Shown piece after piece: positions 1-7,124 of a stretch of DNA of 10,582 bases; the first letter of the stretch is position 1; each line of letters begins with the position of its first letter. Origin of the DNA: Deltaproteobacteria bacterium (GTDB taxonomy: Bacteria; Desulfobacterota; Desulfuromonadia; Desulfuromonadales; Geopsychrobacteraceae); assembly GCA_009993495.1 (NCBI GenBank), contig JAACTI010000060.1, forward strand, positions 1-10,582. The letters are read 5' to 3'. The notes beneath the pieces were generated by a model that worked only from the letters and a program-made list of their open reading frames with translations, had not been told where the DNA came from and searched no databases. Both the position numbers and the translations under genes were made by a program.

Positions 1-1
1 C

Positions 2-787
2 ATTCCAATTGTTCAGAAAGCGGTTGAGGCGCTGGGCTATCGTCTGGTTGATGGTGAGGCGCTGGAAAATATTGCGCCAACCTACGGTTTGACCCAGGAA
101 ATACTTACCCAAATCGACGAAAAACCTCCGGCGTTCATTGAGCACCTGGATCGACAAATTGAACTGGGGATGCATCGCATCCAGCTGATTGTCCTTGAGC
201 AGGCGCTGCAGGGGAATGTCTTTATCTATGGCCGCGGTGGGCAGGATCTTCTGGTGGGGATTGACAATGTTTTGCGGGTTCGCGTGATTGCGCCCTTTGA
301 TCTGCGCGTCGAGCGTTGGGCCGAGCGGGAATGGATTGATCCGGATCTGGCCTACAATCTGGTGCGTAAAAGTGATCAACAACGCGCAGGATTTATCAAA
401 TATTATCATGATCGCGACTGGGAAGATCCTCTGTATTATGATCTGATCATCAATACCGAAAAGATCAGCGAAGAAACCGCCGTCAAAATGATCATTCATG
501 GGGTCGAAGATTCCAATTTGCAACAAAAAAAATCGGCATCCAAAGACCGCTTGCGCGATCTGATTCTGCAGAAAAAAATCCAGATCGAGCGCTTGGCCGA
601 TGAACGCATCCAGGATCTGACCTTCCAGATCAGCGTCAAAAATGGTGAAGCAAAACTGGAAGGCCATGTTTACAGCAATGCGGAGAAAAAGGCCGCCCTT
701 GCCAATGCGCGTGCGGTTGAAGGGGTGACCGGAATTATCGATAAACTCAGAGTGACCGGCTACCGCCCGATCCCTCAAGAACATTAA
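2..787 (+). CDS. Cytidylate kinase-like protein with C-terminal BON domain (5' end missing)
   Basis: Partial gene: the frame is open from the left edge, and 261 codons are visible before the TAA. The first visible residues (helix, then LGYRLVD) match the segment that follows the P-loop in cytidylate kinase-like proteins, so the nucleotide-binding loop lies just outside the window. Also visible are the VFIYGRGG strand-turn (residues about 73-80), the RVRVIAPFDLRVERWAERE stretch, and an R-K-S-D-x-x-R lid region (about 122-128) ending in YYDLIINTEKIS, all typical of this NMP-kinase family. Visible residues about 202-252 form a BON-type domain (alternating strands and a helix, with G-x-A-x-L-x-G-x-V and V-x-G-V-x-x-I-x-x-L), joined through a charged helical linker. 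The family is predicted to phosphorylate CMP-like nucleotides, but paralogues like this are poorly characterised. No membrane segment is visible. An internal TTG near 89 could be mistaken for a start, but upstream homology argues against it. It ends 87 bases before yebC. Confidence 0.82.
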   Translation: MPIVQKAVEALGYRLVDGEALENIAPTYGLTQEILTQIDEKPPAFIEHLDRQIELGMHRIQLIVLEQALQGNVFIYGRGGQDLLVGIDNVLRVRVIAPFDLRVERWAEREWIDPDLAYNLVRKSDQQRAGFIKYYHDRDWEDPLYYDLIINTEKISEETAVKMIIHGVEDSNLQQKKSASKDRLRDLILQKKIQIERLADERIQDLTFQISVKNGEAKLEGHVYSNAEKKAALANARAVEGVTGIIDKLRVTGYRPIPQEH

Positions 788-817
788 ACTTTGAACCCAG
801 GACACACCGTAAGAAAT

Positions 818-839
818 GACCGCCGTTGATCCGACGGTC
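818..839 (+). repeat. Imperfect inverted repeat upstream of yebC
   Basis: GACCG at 818-822 pairs with CGGTC at 835-839, and CG at 824-825 with CG at 832-833, leaving one mismatch and a six-base loop. No T-run follows, so it is not a convincing intrinsic terminator. It could be a leader structure in the yebC transcript or chance. Confidence 0.25.
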
Positions 840-874
840 GCGGCCTGGGGTAACAGAAGCAGGAGAGCTGGAAA

Positions 875-1621
875 ATGTCAGGCCACAGTAAATGGGCAAA
901 CATCAAGCACCGCAAGGGCGCTCAGGATGCGAAACGCGGTAAAATTTTCACTAAATTTATTAAAGAAATTACTATTGCCGCCCGTATTGGTGGCGGTGAC
1001 CTGGAGGCGAATTCACGCTTGCGCTTGGCGGTCGACAAGGCCAAACAAGCAAATATGCCGAAAGATAATATCGAGCGGGCCATCAAAAAAGGCACCGGCG
1101 ATCTCGATGGCGTTACCTACGAAGAAGGCTTATTCGAGGGTTATGGCCCCGGCGGCGTGGCGGTTATTGTCGAATTCATGACCGACAACCGCACCCGAAC
1201 GGTTGCCGACGTGCGCCATGCCTTCACCAAATACGGCGGCAGCCTGGGTGTCAGCGGTTCCGTCGCCTTTATGTTTGACCGCAAAGGTCAGATCATCTTC
1301 CCGGAAGATGCCGATTTCGAGGCGATTTTTGAAGCTGCTCTCGAAGCGGGAGCCGAAGATGTCAAAGAAGAAGACAGCGTTATCGAGGTGGTGACCGATC
1401 CCGCCGAATTCGAAACCGTGCGCAATGCGCTGGATGCCAAGGGTTTTAAATTTGAGTCGGCGGAAGTCACCATGATTCCACAGAATATGTCCCCGGTCGA
1501 AGGCAAACAAGCCGAATCCCTGATGAAAATGATTGATGTTCTTGAAGACAACGACGACGTGCAAAACGTCTACGCCAACTTCGACATTTCGGATGAAGAA
1601 ATGGAAAGGATCATGGGGTAA
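875..1621 (+). CDS. yebC: YebC/TACO1 family translation-associated protein
   Basis: Full-length YebC family protein of 248 residues, close to the usual 240-250. It opens with the family signature MSGHSKWANIKHRK, followed by the basic helical domain (DAKRGKIFTKFIKEI), the NMPKDNIERAIKKG segment (about residues 60-75), YEGYGPGG-like FEGYGPGGVAV (about 88-98) and TRTVADVRHAFTKYGG (about 107-122). Older annotation calls the family a transcriptional regulator. The mitochondrial homologue TACO1 acts in translation, and recent work on bacterial members points to ribosomes stalled on proline-rich stretches. The start is fixed by homology and by AGGAGA at 861-866, eight bases ahead. It lies 66 bases upstream of ruvC, an association common in bacteria, so co-transcription is likely. 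The function of this copy is inferred from family only. Confidence 0.96.
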   Translation: MSGHSKWANIKHRKGAQDAKRGKIFTKFIKEITIAARIGGGDLEANSRLRLAVDKAKQANMPKDNIERAIKKGTGDLDGVTYEEGLFEGYGPGGVAVIVEFMTDNRTRTVADVRHAFTKYGGSLGVSGSVAFMFDRKGQIIFPEDADFEAIFEAALEAGAEDVKEEDSVIEVVTDPAEFETVRNALDAKGFKFESAEVTMIPQNMSPVEGKQAESLMKMIDVLEDNDDVQNVYANFDISDEEMERIMG

Positions 1622-1626
1622 AGGCG

Positions 1627-1654
1627 CTTTGAACGGCGGCGTTCACTCAAAAAG
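1627..1654 (+). repeat. Short hairpin between yebC and ruvC
   Basis: GAACG (1631-1635) and CGTTC (1640-1644) form a five-pair stem around GCGG. CTTT (1627-1630) could pair further out with AAAG across a bulge. No T-run follows. It may be a processing or attenuation structure, or chance. Confidence 0.2.
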
Positions 1655-1687
1655 TAGGCCACACACAGAGGCAGAAACCCCACTTTT

Positions 1688-2203
1688 ATGCGAATTCTCG
1701 GCATTGATCCCGGCAGTCGCACCACGGGCTATGGTCTCATCGACCAACAGGGGAATCGCCTGATTCACCTGGATAATGGTGCAATCATCACCCGCAGCGG
1801 CGCGCCGCTGGCTGACCGTCTCAATCTTATCTATACGCGCCTGGAAGAATTGATTCAGGAATTTCACCCGCAAGCCGTGGCGGTCGAACGCGTGTTTGTC
1901 GCCCGCAACCCGGCCTCGGCGCTCAAACTTGGCCATGCGCGGGGCATTGCGTTGCTGGCAGGCGTGAGGGCAAATCTGCCGGTTGCCGAGTATACCGCCC
2001 TGCAAGTCAAAAGTGCGGTGGTTGGCTACGGTCGGGCAGCAAAAACGCAGATTCAGCAAATGACCAGAACCCTGCTGAGCTTACCGGAAATTGCCCAGGA
2101 AGACGCGGCTGATGCTCTCGCCGTTGCCATCTGTCACGCTCACAGCCACCGGTTGGCAGGCAAGATAATGCGGCCGGAATTGGCCAGTCGAGGACAAAGA
2201 TGA
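1688..2203 (+). CDS. ruvC: Holliday junction resolvase RuvC
   Basis: Endonuclease that cuts Holliday junctions symmetrically during recombinational repair, acting as a dimer with RuvAB. The 171-residue product has the usual size and RNase H-like fold. The four acidic metal ligands are present: D7 in MRILGIDPGS, E67 in AVERVF, and D139 and D142 in the EDAADALAVAICH helix. The K-x-x-V-x-G-x-G-x-A-x-K segment (about 108-119), which touches DNA, is also there. The start follows from the conserved N-terminus. Ribosome binding looks weak: AGAGG at 1667-1671 lies 16 bases from the ATG, so translation may depend on coupling to yebC or be kept low. Its stop overlaps the ruvA start in ATGA. Confidence 0.97.
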   Translation: MRILGIDPGSRTTGYGLIDQQGNRLIHLDNGAIITRSGAPLADRLNLIYTRLEELIQEFHPQAVAVERVFVARNPASALKLGHARGIALLAGVRANLPVAEYTALQVKSAVVGYGRAAKTQIQQMTRTLLSLPEIAQEDAADALAVAICHAHSHRLAGKIMRPELASRGQR

Positions 2204-2799
2204 TTGCTCTGCTTCGTGGCCACATTGCCCTGCGTCACCCCGATGGCATTGTCATTGATGTCGGCGGTGTCGGCTATCGGGTGCAGGTTGCCCTGCCCAC
2301 CCTTTACGCTTTGCCCGAAAAGGGCGAAGTGCGTCTGCACATTTACACCAGTGTCCGCGAGGATGCTATCAACCTCTACGGTTTTCTTTCCGAGATTGAT
2401 AAAAATTTCTTTGCCCTGTTAATTTCAGTCAGCGGAGTTGGCCCGCGACTGGCCATCACCATCCTCTCCCACATGGAAGCAAAGGAGCTGGCGACAGCCC
2501 TCAACCAGGGAGATATTACGCGACTGATCAGCATTCCGGGCATTGGTAAAAAAAGTGCGGAGCGTCTGGTTCTCGAACTGCAAGAAAAATCGGCGCATTT
2601 TCGCGCCGAAACGGAATCAGGCAGCCCGGCACACCCGACTGGCGGCAGTGCCGGAATGCAGGAAGATACTCTTTCGGCCCTGATAAACCTGGGCTACAAA
2701 GAAAACCTGGCCCGCCGCGCGCTCAAGTCTCTCGACCTGCCCGCGGATGCCCTCCTTGAAGATGTGCTTAAAAACGCTCTGCGTCTTCTGCGCAAATAA
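2200..2799 (+). CDS. ruvA: Holliday junction DNA helicase subunit RuvA
   Basis: Junction-binding subunit that forms tetramers on the four-way junction and positions two RuvB rings. The 199-residue protein shows three domains: an OB-fold (about 1-64) opening with MIALLRG and containing YRVQVALPT; a middle domain with two helix-hairpin-helix motifs, SGVGPRLA (about 78-85) and IPGIGKKSAERLV (about 112-124), for backbone contacts; and a small C-terminal domain (about 153-199, ALINLGYKENLARRAL) that binds RuvB. The acidic pin that separates strands is present as E54-D55 in SVREDAINLYGF. A Gly/Ser-rich linker (about 138-152) joins the last two domains. The ATG overlaps the ruvC stop by four bases, and GAGGA at 2190-2194 is a good ribosome binding site, so translation is probably coupled. 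Confidence 0.97.
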   Translation: MIALLRGHIALRHPDGIVIDVGGVGYRVQVALPTLYALPEKGEVRLHIYTSVREDAINLYGFLSEIDKNFFALLISVSGVGPRLAITILSHMEAKELATALNQGDITRLISIPGIGKKSAERLVLELQEKSAHFRAETESGSPAHPTGGSAGMQEDTLSALINLGYKENLARRALKSLDLPADALLEDVLKNALRLLRK

Positions 2800-2823
2800 G
2801 CTGGCAGATAAAACGAGTCCCCC

Positions 2824-3849
2824 ATGGAAGAACGCCTGATAACCGGACAGCAAAAGCGTGAAGATCAACTTTTTGATTCGGGCCTGCGGCCGAAAACTTT
2901 GCAGGAATACGTTGGCCAAAGCAAAGCCAAACGCAACTTGCAGGTCTTTATCGACGCCGCCCGCAAACGTCAGGAAGCCCTCGACCATGTTTTATTCTAT
3001 GGTCCACCCGGTTTAGGAAAAACCACTCTCGCCAACATTATCGCCCAAGAAATGGGGGTTGCGATCAAAAGCACCTCGGGGCCGGTGATTGAAAAGGCGG
3101 GTGATCTGGCCGCAGTCTTGACCAATCTGGAAGAGGGCGACGTGCTTTTCATTGACGAAATTCATCGACTTTCCCCCGTGGTTGAAGAAATTCTCTACCC
3201 AGCGATGGAAGATTACCAGCTCGACATCATGATTGGTCAGGGACCTTCGGCGCGCAGCATCAAGCTGGATATCCCGCATTTTACCCTGGTCGGGGCCACC
3301 ACCCGCGCCGGGCTGCTCTCTTCGCCTTTGCGCGATCGTTTCGGGGTCATCAGCCGTCTCGAATTTTACACCGACGCCGAATTAACCAGTATCGTCAACC
3401 GCAGCGCCAGAATTTTGGGAATCGAGATCTTGCCCGAGGGCGCCAGCGAAATTGCCCGCCGCAGTCGCGGTACACCACGCATCGTCAACCGACTCCTGCG
3501 CCGGGTGCGCGATTTTGCCGAAATTGAAGAAGATGGCGTCATCACCCGCGAAGTCGCAGACCGTTCCCTGGGCCGGCTCGAAGTCGACGCCCGCGGGCTG
3601 GATTTTATGGACTGCCTGCTGCTGAAAACTCTGATCGAAAAATTCAAGGGCGGCCCTGCCGGCCTTGATACCCTGGCTGCTGCCATTGGTGAAGAACGCG
3701 ATACCATCGAAGATGTCATCGAACCCTTTCTGATTCAGCAAGGCTTTCTGCACCGCACCCCCAGAGGGCGAGTGGCAACCGAACTTTGTTACGCCCATTT
3801 TCACACAACCCCAGAAGACCTTAGCCGCAATGGCCGCCTGTTTGACTAA
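2824..3849 (+). CDS. ruvB: Holliday junction branch migration ATPase RuvB
   Basis: AAA+ motor that forms hexameric rings on both sides of the RuvA-bound junction and drives branch migration. The 341-residue product is close to E. coli RuvB throughout. Key residues: Walker A GPPGLGKT at 60-67, Walker B DEIH at 111-114, the YPAMEDYQLDIMIG segment (125-138), GATTRAG with sensor 1 (about 157-163), an arginine finger in SPLRDRFG (R172 by alignment with E. coli R174), and sensor 2 RGTPR at 215-219. The C-terminal winged helix has GEERDTIEDVIEPFLIQQGFL and RTPRGR (311-316) for DNA contact. The short N-terminal tail before LRPKTLQEYVGQ is normal. It starts 24 bases after ruvA with only a weak ribosome binding site, so it probably depends on the ruvCA transcript. 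Confidence 0.97.
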   Translation: MEERLITGQQKREDQLFDSGLRPKTLQEYVGQSKAKRNLQVFIDAARKRQEALDHVLFYGPPGLGKTTLANIIAQEMGVAIKSTSGPVIEKAGDLAAVLTNLEEGDVLFIDEIHRLSPVVEEILYPAMEDYQLDIMIGQGPSARSIKLDIPHFTLVGATTRAGLLSSPLRDRFGVISRLEFYTDAELTSIVNRSARILGIEILPEGASEIARRSRGTPRIVNRLLRRVRDFAEIEEDGVITREVADRSLGRLEVDARGLDFMDCLLLKTLIEKFKGGPAGLDTLAAAIGEERDTIEDVIEPFLIQQGFLHRTPRGRVATELCYAHFHTTPEDLSRNGRLFD

Positions 3850-3876
3850 TTCGGTCAGCAACGGCATGATGTGACC

Positions 3877-6195
3877 ATGTCAAAGACCAAGGATCTCACT
3901 CTTTTTGCGCGCCAGCTGGCCAATTGGGCCGAGCAGATGATCGACACTGGCCGCACCCCTTTCCGCCGGGTCGATCTTTACTGCCCCCTGCAAACGGCCA
4001 AAGGACGCTGCGAACCCCCCTTGATTTTATGGATTAACCGCCGCAGCCTCATTGCGGGCGGACTGATATTCTTACCCGATAAGAAAACACCGAACGCTGA
4101 ATATGTCAAAGAAGCGGCTGCCGCCGCCGCACTGGGATTACGCCATTTTGTCTCATGGGAAGAAGAGCAGGTGCGTATTTTTGAAACCGGCACCGGGAGC
4201 AACCAGCTTGTGAGCACCCATGTCCTCGGCCACCAAGATGATCCGCTTTTTTTTCAGCGGCTGCTCTATGATGTGCTGGAGCAACTCAAGCTCTTCTCGG
4301 TCACCGGACGCGTTGATGCCGCAGACCTTTCGCCCTTCTATCTGATCAATTTGTTTCTTGAAACCCTGCTGCGTGCGGAACCGGCGCTGGTGGAATACTG
4401 CCGGACAGCGGCGAGCCCGCGCTACGAAATACGCCCCTGCGAGCAAATCGCCACAGATTGGAATCGCCTGACCCTGCTGCGGTTGCTCAGTCTGCTCCAC
4501 TGGCAGCCCGCCGCTGAAAATCTGCCCCCAGACAATTTGCTGGGAAGCTGGCAGGAACAGTTGTCACAACTACCGGAACCACTGGTCAGCCTGATGCAAA
4601 ACCTACATCCACCGACAACGCAAGAACTACCGCAGGAAGCACGGATTGCCTTTCATCATCTGCTGCTGCGCCTCAAACAACTCGATTGGCATCCCGGCAG
4701 CACACGAAGCCAGGGCATTTTGCGCGCCCTCCTTAACCACTGGTACGCGCGTGAACCTGCGACAATCAATCCCAAAGGACAAAACCGACGGCTCTTTCAC
4801 GCCCCCTGGCTGGCGCCGGATTGTCGGCATGAAACCTCAAACTCCGCGGCACAACTGGCGGCCAATACTATGCTGCGCACCCTTGATGACCGGCCTCACC
4901 CCCGGCAGCAATGGGGCGACAGTTTCTGCTTCCACACGCCGTTTGACGACAACAAAATTCACGCTTTTTTTTGTGATAATTTGCGCCCCGAAACACCGCT
5001 GCGGCGAGCTCTGGCGGGACATTTGCGCACCAGTTGGCCCAATCGGCACCTCAACCTGCCGGGGCACCTGCCTTACTGGGTGTTCGAGGCGGCCCACCTG
5101 CTGGGACTCTGCCCGGAGGGGGCTGAAATACAACTGGAACTGCCCCATAAGTGGCTATTTCTGCTAGAGAATACTTTTTTTTGTGAATTACTTTTCAGCC
5201 ATTTCGTTATCACTGATCTTTGGGTTCGCCCCCAGGAAACCCAGCAGCTTTGCCTCGAACGTCGCAGCAATCGTCTTCTGACCCGCTGTCATTTGGCCGA
5301 CGGAAGCGAACGCCAACGCGAACTCAACCCGACGGCGGCCATCGCGGCCAGAGAACTGTTTTACACCCTCGAACTTCCCACCGAGCTCTATGAACTTTAT
5401 CAAGCCCAGCAACTCCAGGTGCTAACCGACGATCTTGCTCCCAGGATCGAACGCGCGCTTCTGACTCTCTACGCCCGCAGCAGCCTGGGGCAATACCTGC
5501 AAAAAATACGCATCAATAATCTGCGCCCAAACGCAGATAGCGATATTTTGACCGCAGGGATTCTGTCCGGATGGCTGGTTCCCGCGCCGGAACTCGCCCA
5601 CGAGCTTTACCAACAGGCGGTCAACGAAACAACCACCGCAGGCATTGATCGCTGCCTGTCAAAAACCCTGCATCTGAGCCCACAATTTTCACCCGATAAC
5701 GCCGAGTTCACTGCCTCGGAGGTGTCTCAGCCGGGGGGAACGACTGCCAGAATTGAGCGCAAGCTTCCGCAGGAACTGCTCAAGCAACTTGAAACCGAAG
5801 GCATTCCAAGCTTTCCCCAGACCTATCTTTATCGCTACGCGACCGGTCGCTTGAAGTTGTATCGTTTTACGCCACCGCTGCACGTCAAACAGGAACTTCT
5901 GGGAGAATACCAACTTGTCGACGCCAAAGGACAAATCTTGAACGTCTCGGGCGTAGAAACTCAGGAAGCACTCCTTCTGGCCAGCAGTCTGGGATTAGAG
6001 ACCATCGAAATCCCGGAAGATCGTCGGCAGACCGCGGCGATTCTGGAAAACTATCGCGCCGATTTACACAGTCTTAAGGACAAAGTAGAACGTCTCTGTT
6101 ACAGTCATACGCGTCAGCCGGCAGCGGCACAGCGCCTAGCAAAAAAAATCTGGCAGCAACTGCCTCTGCCACCACGAAAACAGCTTTCTGATTGA
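3877..6195 (+). CDS. Large protein of unknown function behind ruvB, possibly a diverged restriction-modification-like protein
   Basis: Intact frame of 772 codons that I do not recognise. The ATG at 3877 is preferred; an in-frame GTG at 3871 is possible, and neither has a clear ribosome binding site. No signal peptide or convincing membrane helix is seen. Residues about 30-107 have a strand-strand-helix-strand order (VDLYCPL; PPLILWINRRS; GGLIFLPDKK; an alanine-rich helix; LRHFVSWEEEQVRIFET) like the N-terminal nuclease fold of type I restriction R subunits. The catalytic motif is not clear; D68-x-K70 is the only candidate. Residues about 398-449 (LPYWVFEAAHLL, then CPEGAEIQLELPHKWLF, then LFSHFVITDLW) read like the late part of type IIG or Eco57I-like adenine methyltransferases, but I find no SAM-binding motif or NPPY. 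The rest is Leu/Gln-rich and helical, ending in a charged helix (about 719-764). Codon use resembles its neighbours. The gene begins 27 bases after ruvB, suggesting a link with recombination or repair. The fold claims are inference. Confidence 0.85.
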   Translation: MSKTKDLTLFARQLANWAEQMIDTGRTPFRRVDLYCPLQTAKGRCEPPLILWINRRSLIAGGLIFLPDKKTPNAEYVKEAAAAAALGLRHFVSWEEEQVRIFETGTGSNQLVSTHVLGHQDDPLFFQRLLYDVLEQLKLFSVTGRVDAADLSPFYLINLFLETLLRAEPALVEYCRTAASPRYEIRPCEQIATDWNRLTLLRLLSLLHWQPAAENLPPDNLLGSWQEQLSQLPEPLVSLMQNLHPPTTQELPQEARIAFHHLLLRLKQLDWHPGSTRSQGILRALLNHWYAREPATINPKGQNRRLFHAPWLAPDCRHETSNSAAQLAANTMLRTLDDRPHPRQQWGDSFCFHTPFDDNKIHAFFCDNLRPETPLRRALAGHLRTSWPNRHLNLPGHLPYWVFEAAHLLGLCPEGAEIQLELPHKWLFLLENTFFCELLFSHFVITDLWVRPQETQQLCLERRSNRLLTRCHLADGSERQRELNPTAAIAARELFYTLELPTELYELYQAQQLQVLTDDLAPRIERALLTLYARSSLGQYLQKIRINNLRPNADSDILTAGILSGWLVPAPELAHELYQQAVNETTTAGIDRCLSKTLHLSPQFSPDNAEFTASEVSQPGGTTARIERKLPQELLKQLETEGIPSFPQTYLYRYATGRLKLYRFTPPLHVKQELLGEYQLVDAKGQILNVSGVETQEALLLASSLGLETIEIPEDRRQTAAILENYRADLHSLKDKVERLCYSHTRQPAAAQRLAKKIWQQLPLPPRKQLSD

Positions 6196-6231
6196 CAGAT
6201 ACGAGAGCTGGAACCTTTGAATCAATTACAT

Positions 6232-6236
6232 GGGAG
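6232..6236 (+). promoter_or_regulatory. Ribosome binding site that decides the queH start
   Basis: GGGAG lies five bases before the ATG at 6242. The earlier in-frame ATG at 6230 has no such site and overlaps this one, which favours 6242 as the start. Confidence 0.6.
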
Positions 6237-6241
6237 CGGCC

Positions 6242-6814
6242 ATGAACATTCTGCTGCATGTCTGTTGTGGAAATTGTGCGATTTATCCGGTAAAGAAATT
6301 GCGCGAACAGAATCATAATCTCACCGGATATTTTTTCAACCACAACATTCATCCCTACCAGGAATACCACCGACGCCTGGAGACGGCCAAAGAATATGCG
6401 CAAAAGGTCGAATTACCGCTGCAGGTCGAAGACCAGTATCTGCTCGAAGAATTTCTGGCCCAGGTTGCCGACAGTCCCCAACAACGTTGTCGCTACTGCT
6501 ACTTCGCGCGCCTGGAAAAAACCGCGCAAAAAGCAACCGAGCTTGGCATTGAAGCCTTTTCTACCACCCTGCTCTATTCGCGCTACCAGAATCAAAACCA
6601 GATTATCGATTTTGGCCACCAACTGGCGGCGCAATATCAGCTGATTTTCATCGACCAGGATTTTCGTTTCGGCTGGCGGGAGGGCATTCAAATTTCGAAA
6701 GAGATGGGTCTTTACCGCCAGCAGTATTGCGGCTGTATCTATTCAGAAAAAGATCGTTATCTTCCCCAGCCGGCAAAAGCCCACAAAACACAAAGCGGAG
6801 GCAAAGATGAATGA
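6242..6814 (+). CDS. queH: Epoxyqueuosine reductase QueH
   Basis: Reduces epoxyqueuosine to queuosine at the wobble position of tRNAs with GUN anticodons. It is the cobalamin-independent alternative to QueG and carries an iron-sulfur cluster. From the ATG at 6242 the product has 190 residues, the usual size. It starts MNILLHVCCGNC, with the family's N-terminal Cys-Cys pair (C8-C9). Then come FFNHNIHPYQEYHRR (about 31-45), C83-x-x-C86 in RCRYCYFARLEKTA, FSTTLLYSRYQ (about 106-116), and FRFGWREGIQISKEMGLYRQQYCGCIYS (about 141-168), with C163 and C165. These cysteines fit the metal ligands known for the family. A start at 6230 would add only four residues. The 3' end overlaps the next gene by eight bases, so the two are translationally linked. 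No queuosine pathway partner is visible nearby, so this placement may reflect shared expression only. Confidence 0.95.
   Translation: MNILLHVCCGNCAIYPVKKLREQNHNLTGYFFNHNIHPYQEYHRRLETAKEYAQKVELPLQVEDQYLLEEFLAQVADSPQQRCRYCYFARLEKTAQKATELGIEAFSTTLLYSRYQNQNQIIDFGHQLAAQYQLIFIDQDFRFGWREGIQISKEMGLYRQQYCGCIYSEKDRYLPQPAKAHKTQSGGKDE
6797..6801 (+). promoter_or_regulatory. Strong ribosome binding site for the phasin-like gene
   Basis: GGAGG lies inside the end of queH, five bases before the ATG at 6807. It supports this small overlapping frame as a real, well-translated gene. Confidence 0.65.
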
Positions 6815-7109
6815 TTTTATCGAAAAAATTCTATTGACCGGTGCCGGCACTCTGGCGCTGACCCAGAAAAAATCGGAAGAACTGCTTAATGAACTCAAGG
6901 AACGCCTCAATCTGACCGAAGACGAGGGCAAGGCGTTTCTGAATAAATTGCAGCACAGTGCCCAGGAAAACCAGCAAAAGCTCGAAGATCTGGCGCGCAC
7001 AGAAATTCTTAAAGCGGCCGATCGCCTTGGTTTCGTTACCAAAGCGGAATTCGACGAACTCAACCAACGGCTGACAAAACTGGAGCAGCAGTCTGCTGCA
7101 AAATCCTGA
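6807..7109 (+). CDS. Small phasin-family / UbiK-like coiled-coil protein
   Basis: A 100-residue, almost wholly helical protein. It has a short apolar N-terminus (IEKILLTGAGTLALT, residues 5-19), a charged amphipathic middle (about 21-70), and a C-terminal coiled coil starting at LGFVTKAEFDELNQRLTKLE (about 74-93). The first part resembles the phasin superfamily, whose members coat polyhydroxyalkanoate granules or lipid surfaces. The tail, with a V-[ST]-[KR]-x-EFD entry into a heptad helix, is also the pattern seen in UbiK/BMFP-type proteins, which assist ubiquinone synthesis at the membrane. It overlaps queH by eight bases and sits 15 bases before ubiB. No polyhydroxyalkanoate synthase is in the window. 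A lipid-interacting partner of UbiB is therefore a reasonable inference but not shown. No catalytic residues are expected. Confidence 0.8.
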   Translation: MNDFIEKILLTGAGTLALTQKKSEELLNELKERLNLTEDEGKAFLNKLQHSAQENQQKLEDLARTEILKAADRLGFVTKAEFDELNQRLTKLEQQSAAKS

Positions 7110-7124
7110 GCCACACGGATCCTC

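Noticed and set aside
788..874. Promoter or terminator between the kinase-like gene and yebC
   Set aside because: TTGAAC at 791-796 has no matching -10 box, and the hairpin at 818-839 lacks a T-run, so neither could be supported beyond a weak inverted repeat.
1130..1564. Antisense frame of 144 codons within yebC
   Set aside because: A shadow of yebC with no ribosome binding site or family pattern.
3382..3867. Antisense frame of 161 codons within ruvB
   Set aside because: It is a shadow of a highly conserved gene on the other strand and shows no recognisable domain.
6192..6220. Perfect TTGACA at 6192-6197 as a promoter for queH
   Set aside because: No acceptable -10 box is found 15-19 bases downstream, and the hexamer overlaps the stop codon of the previous gene.
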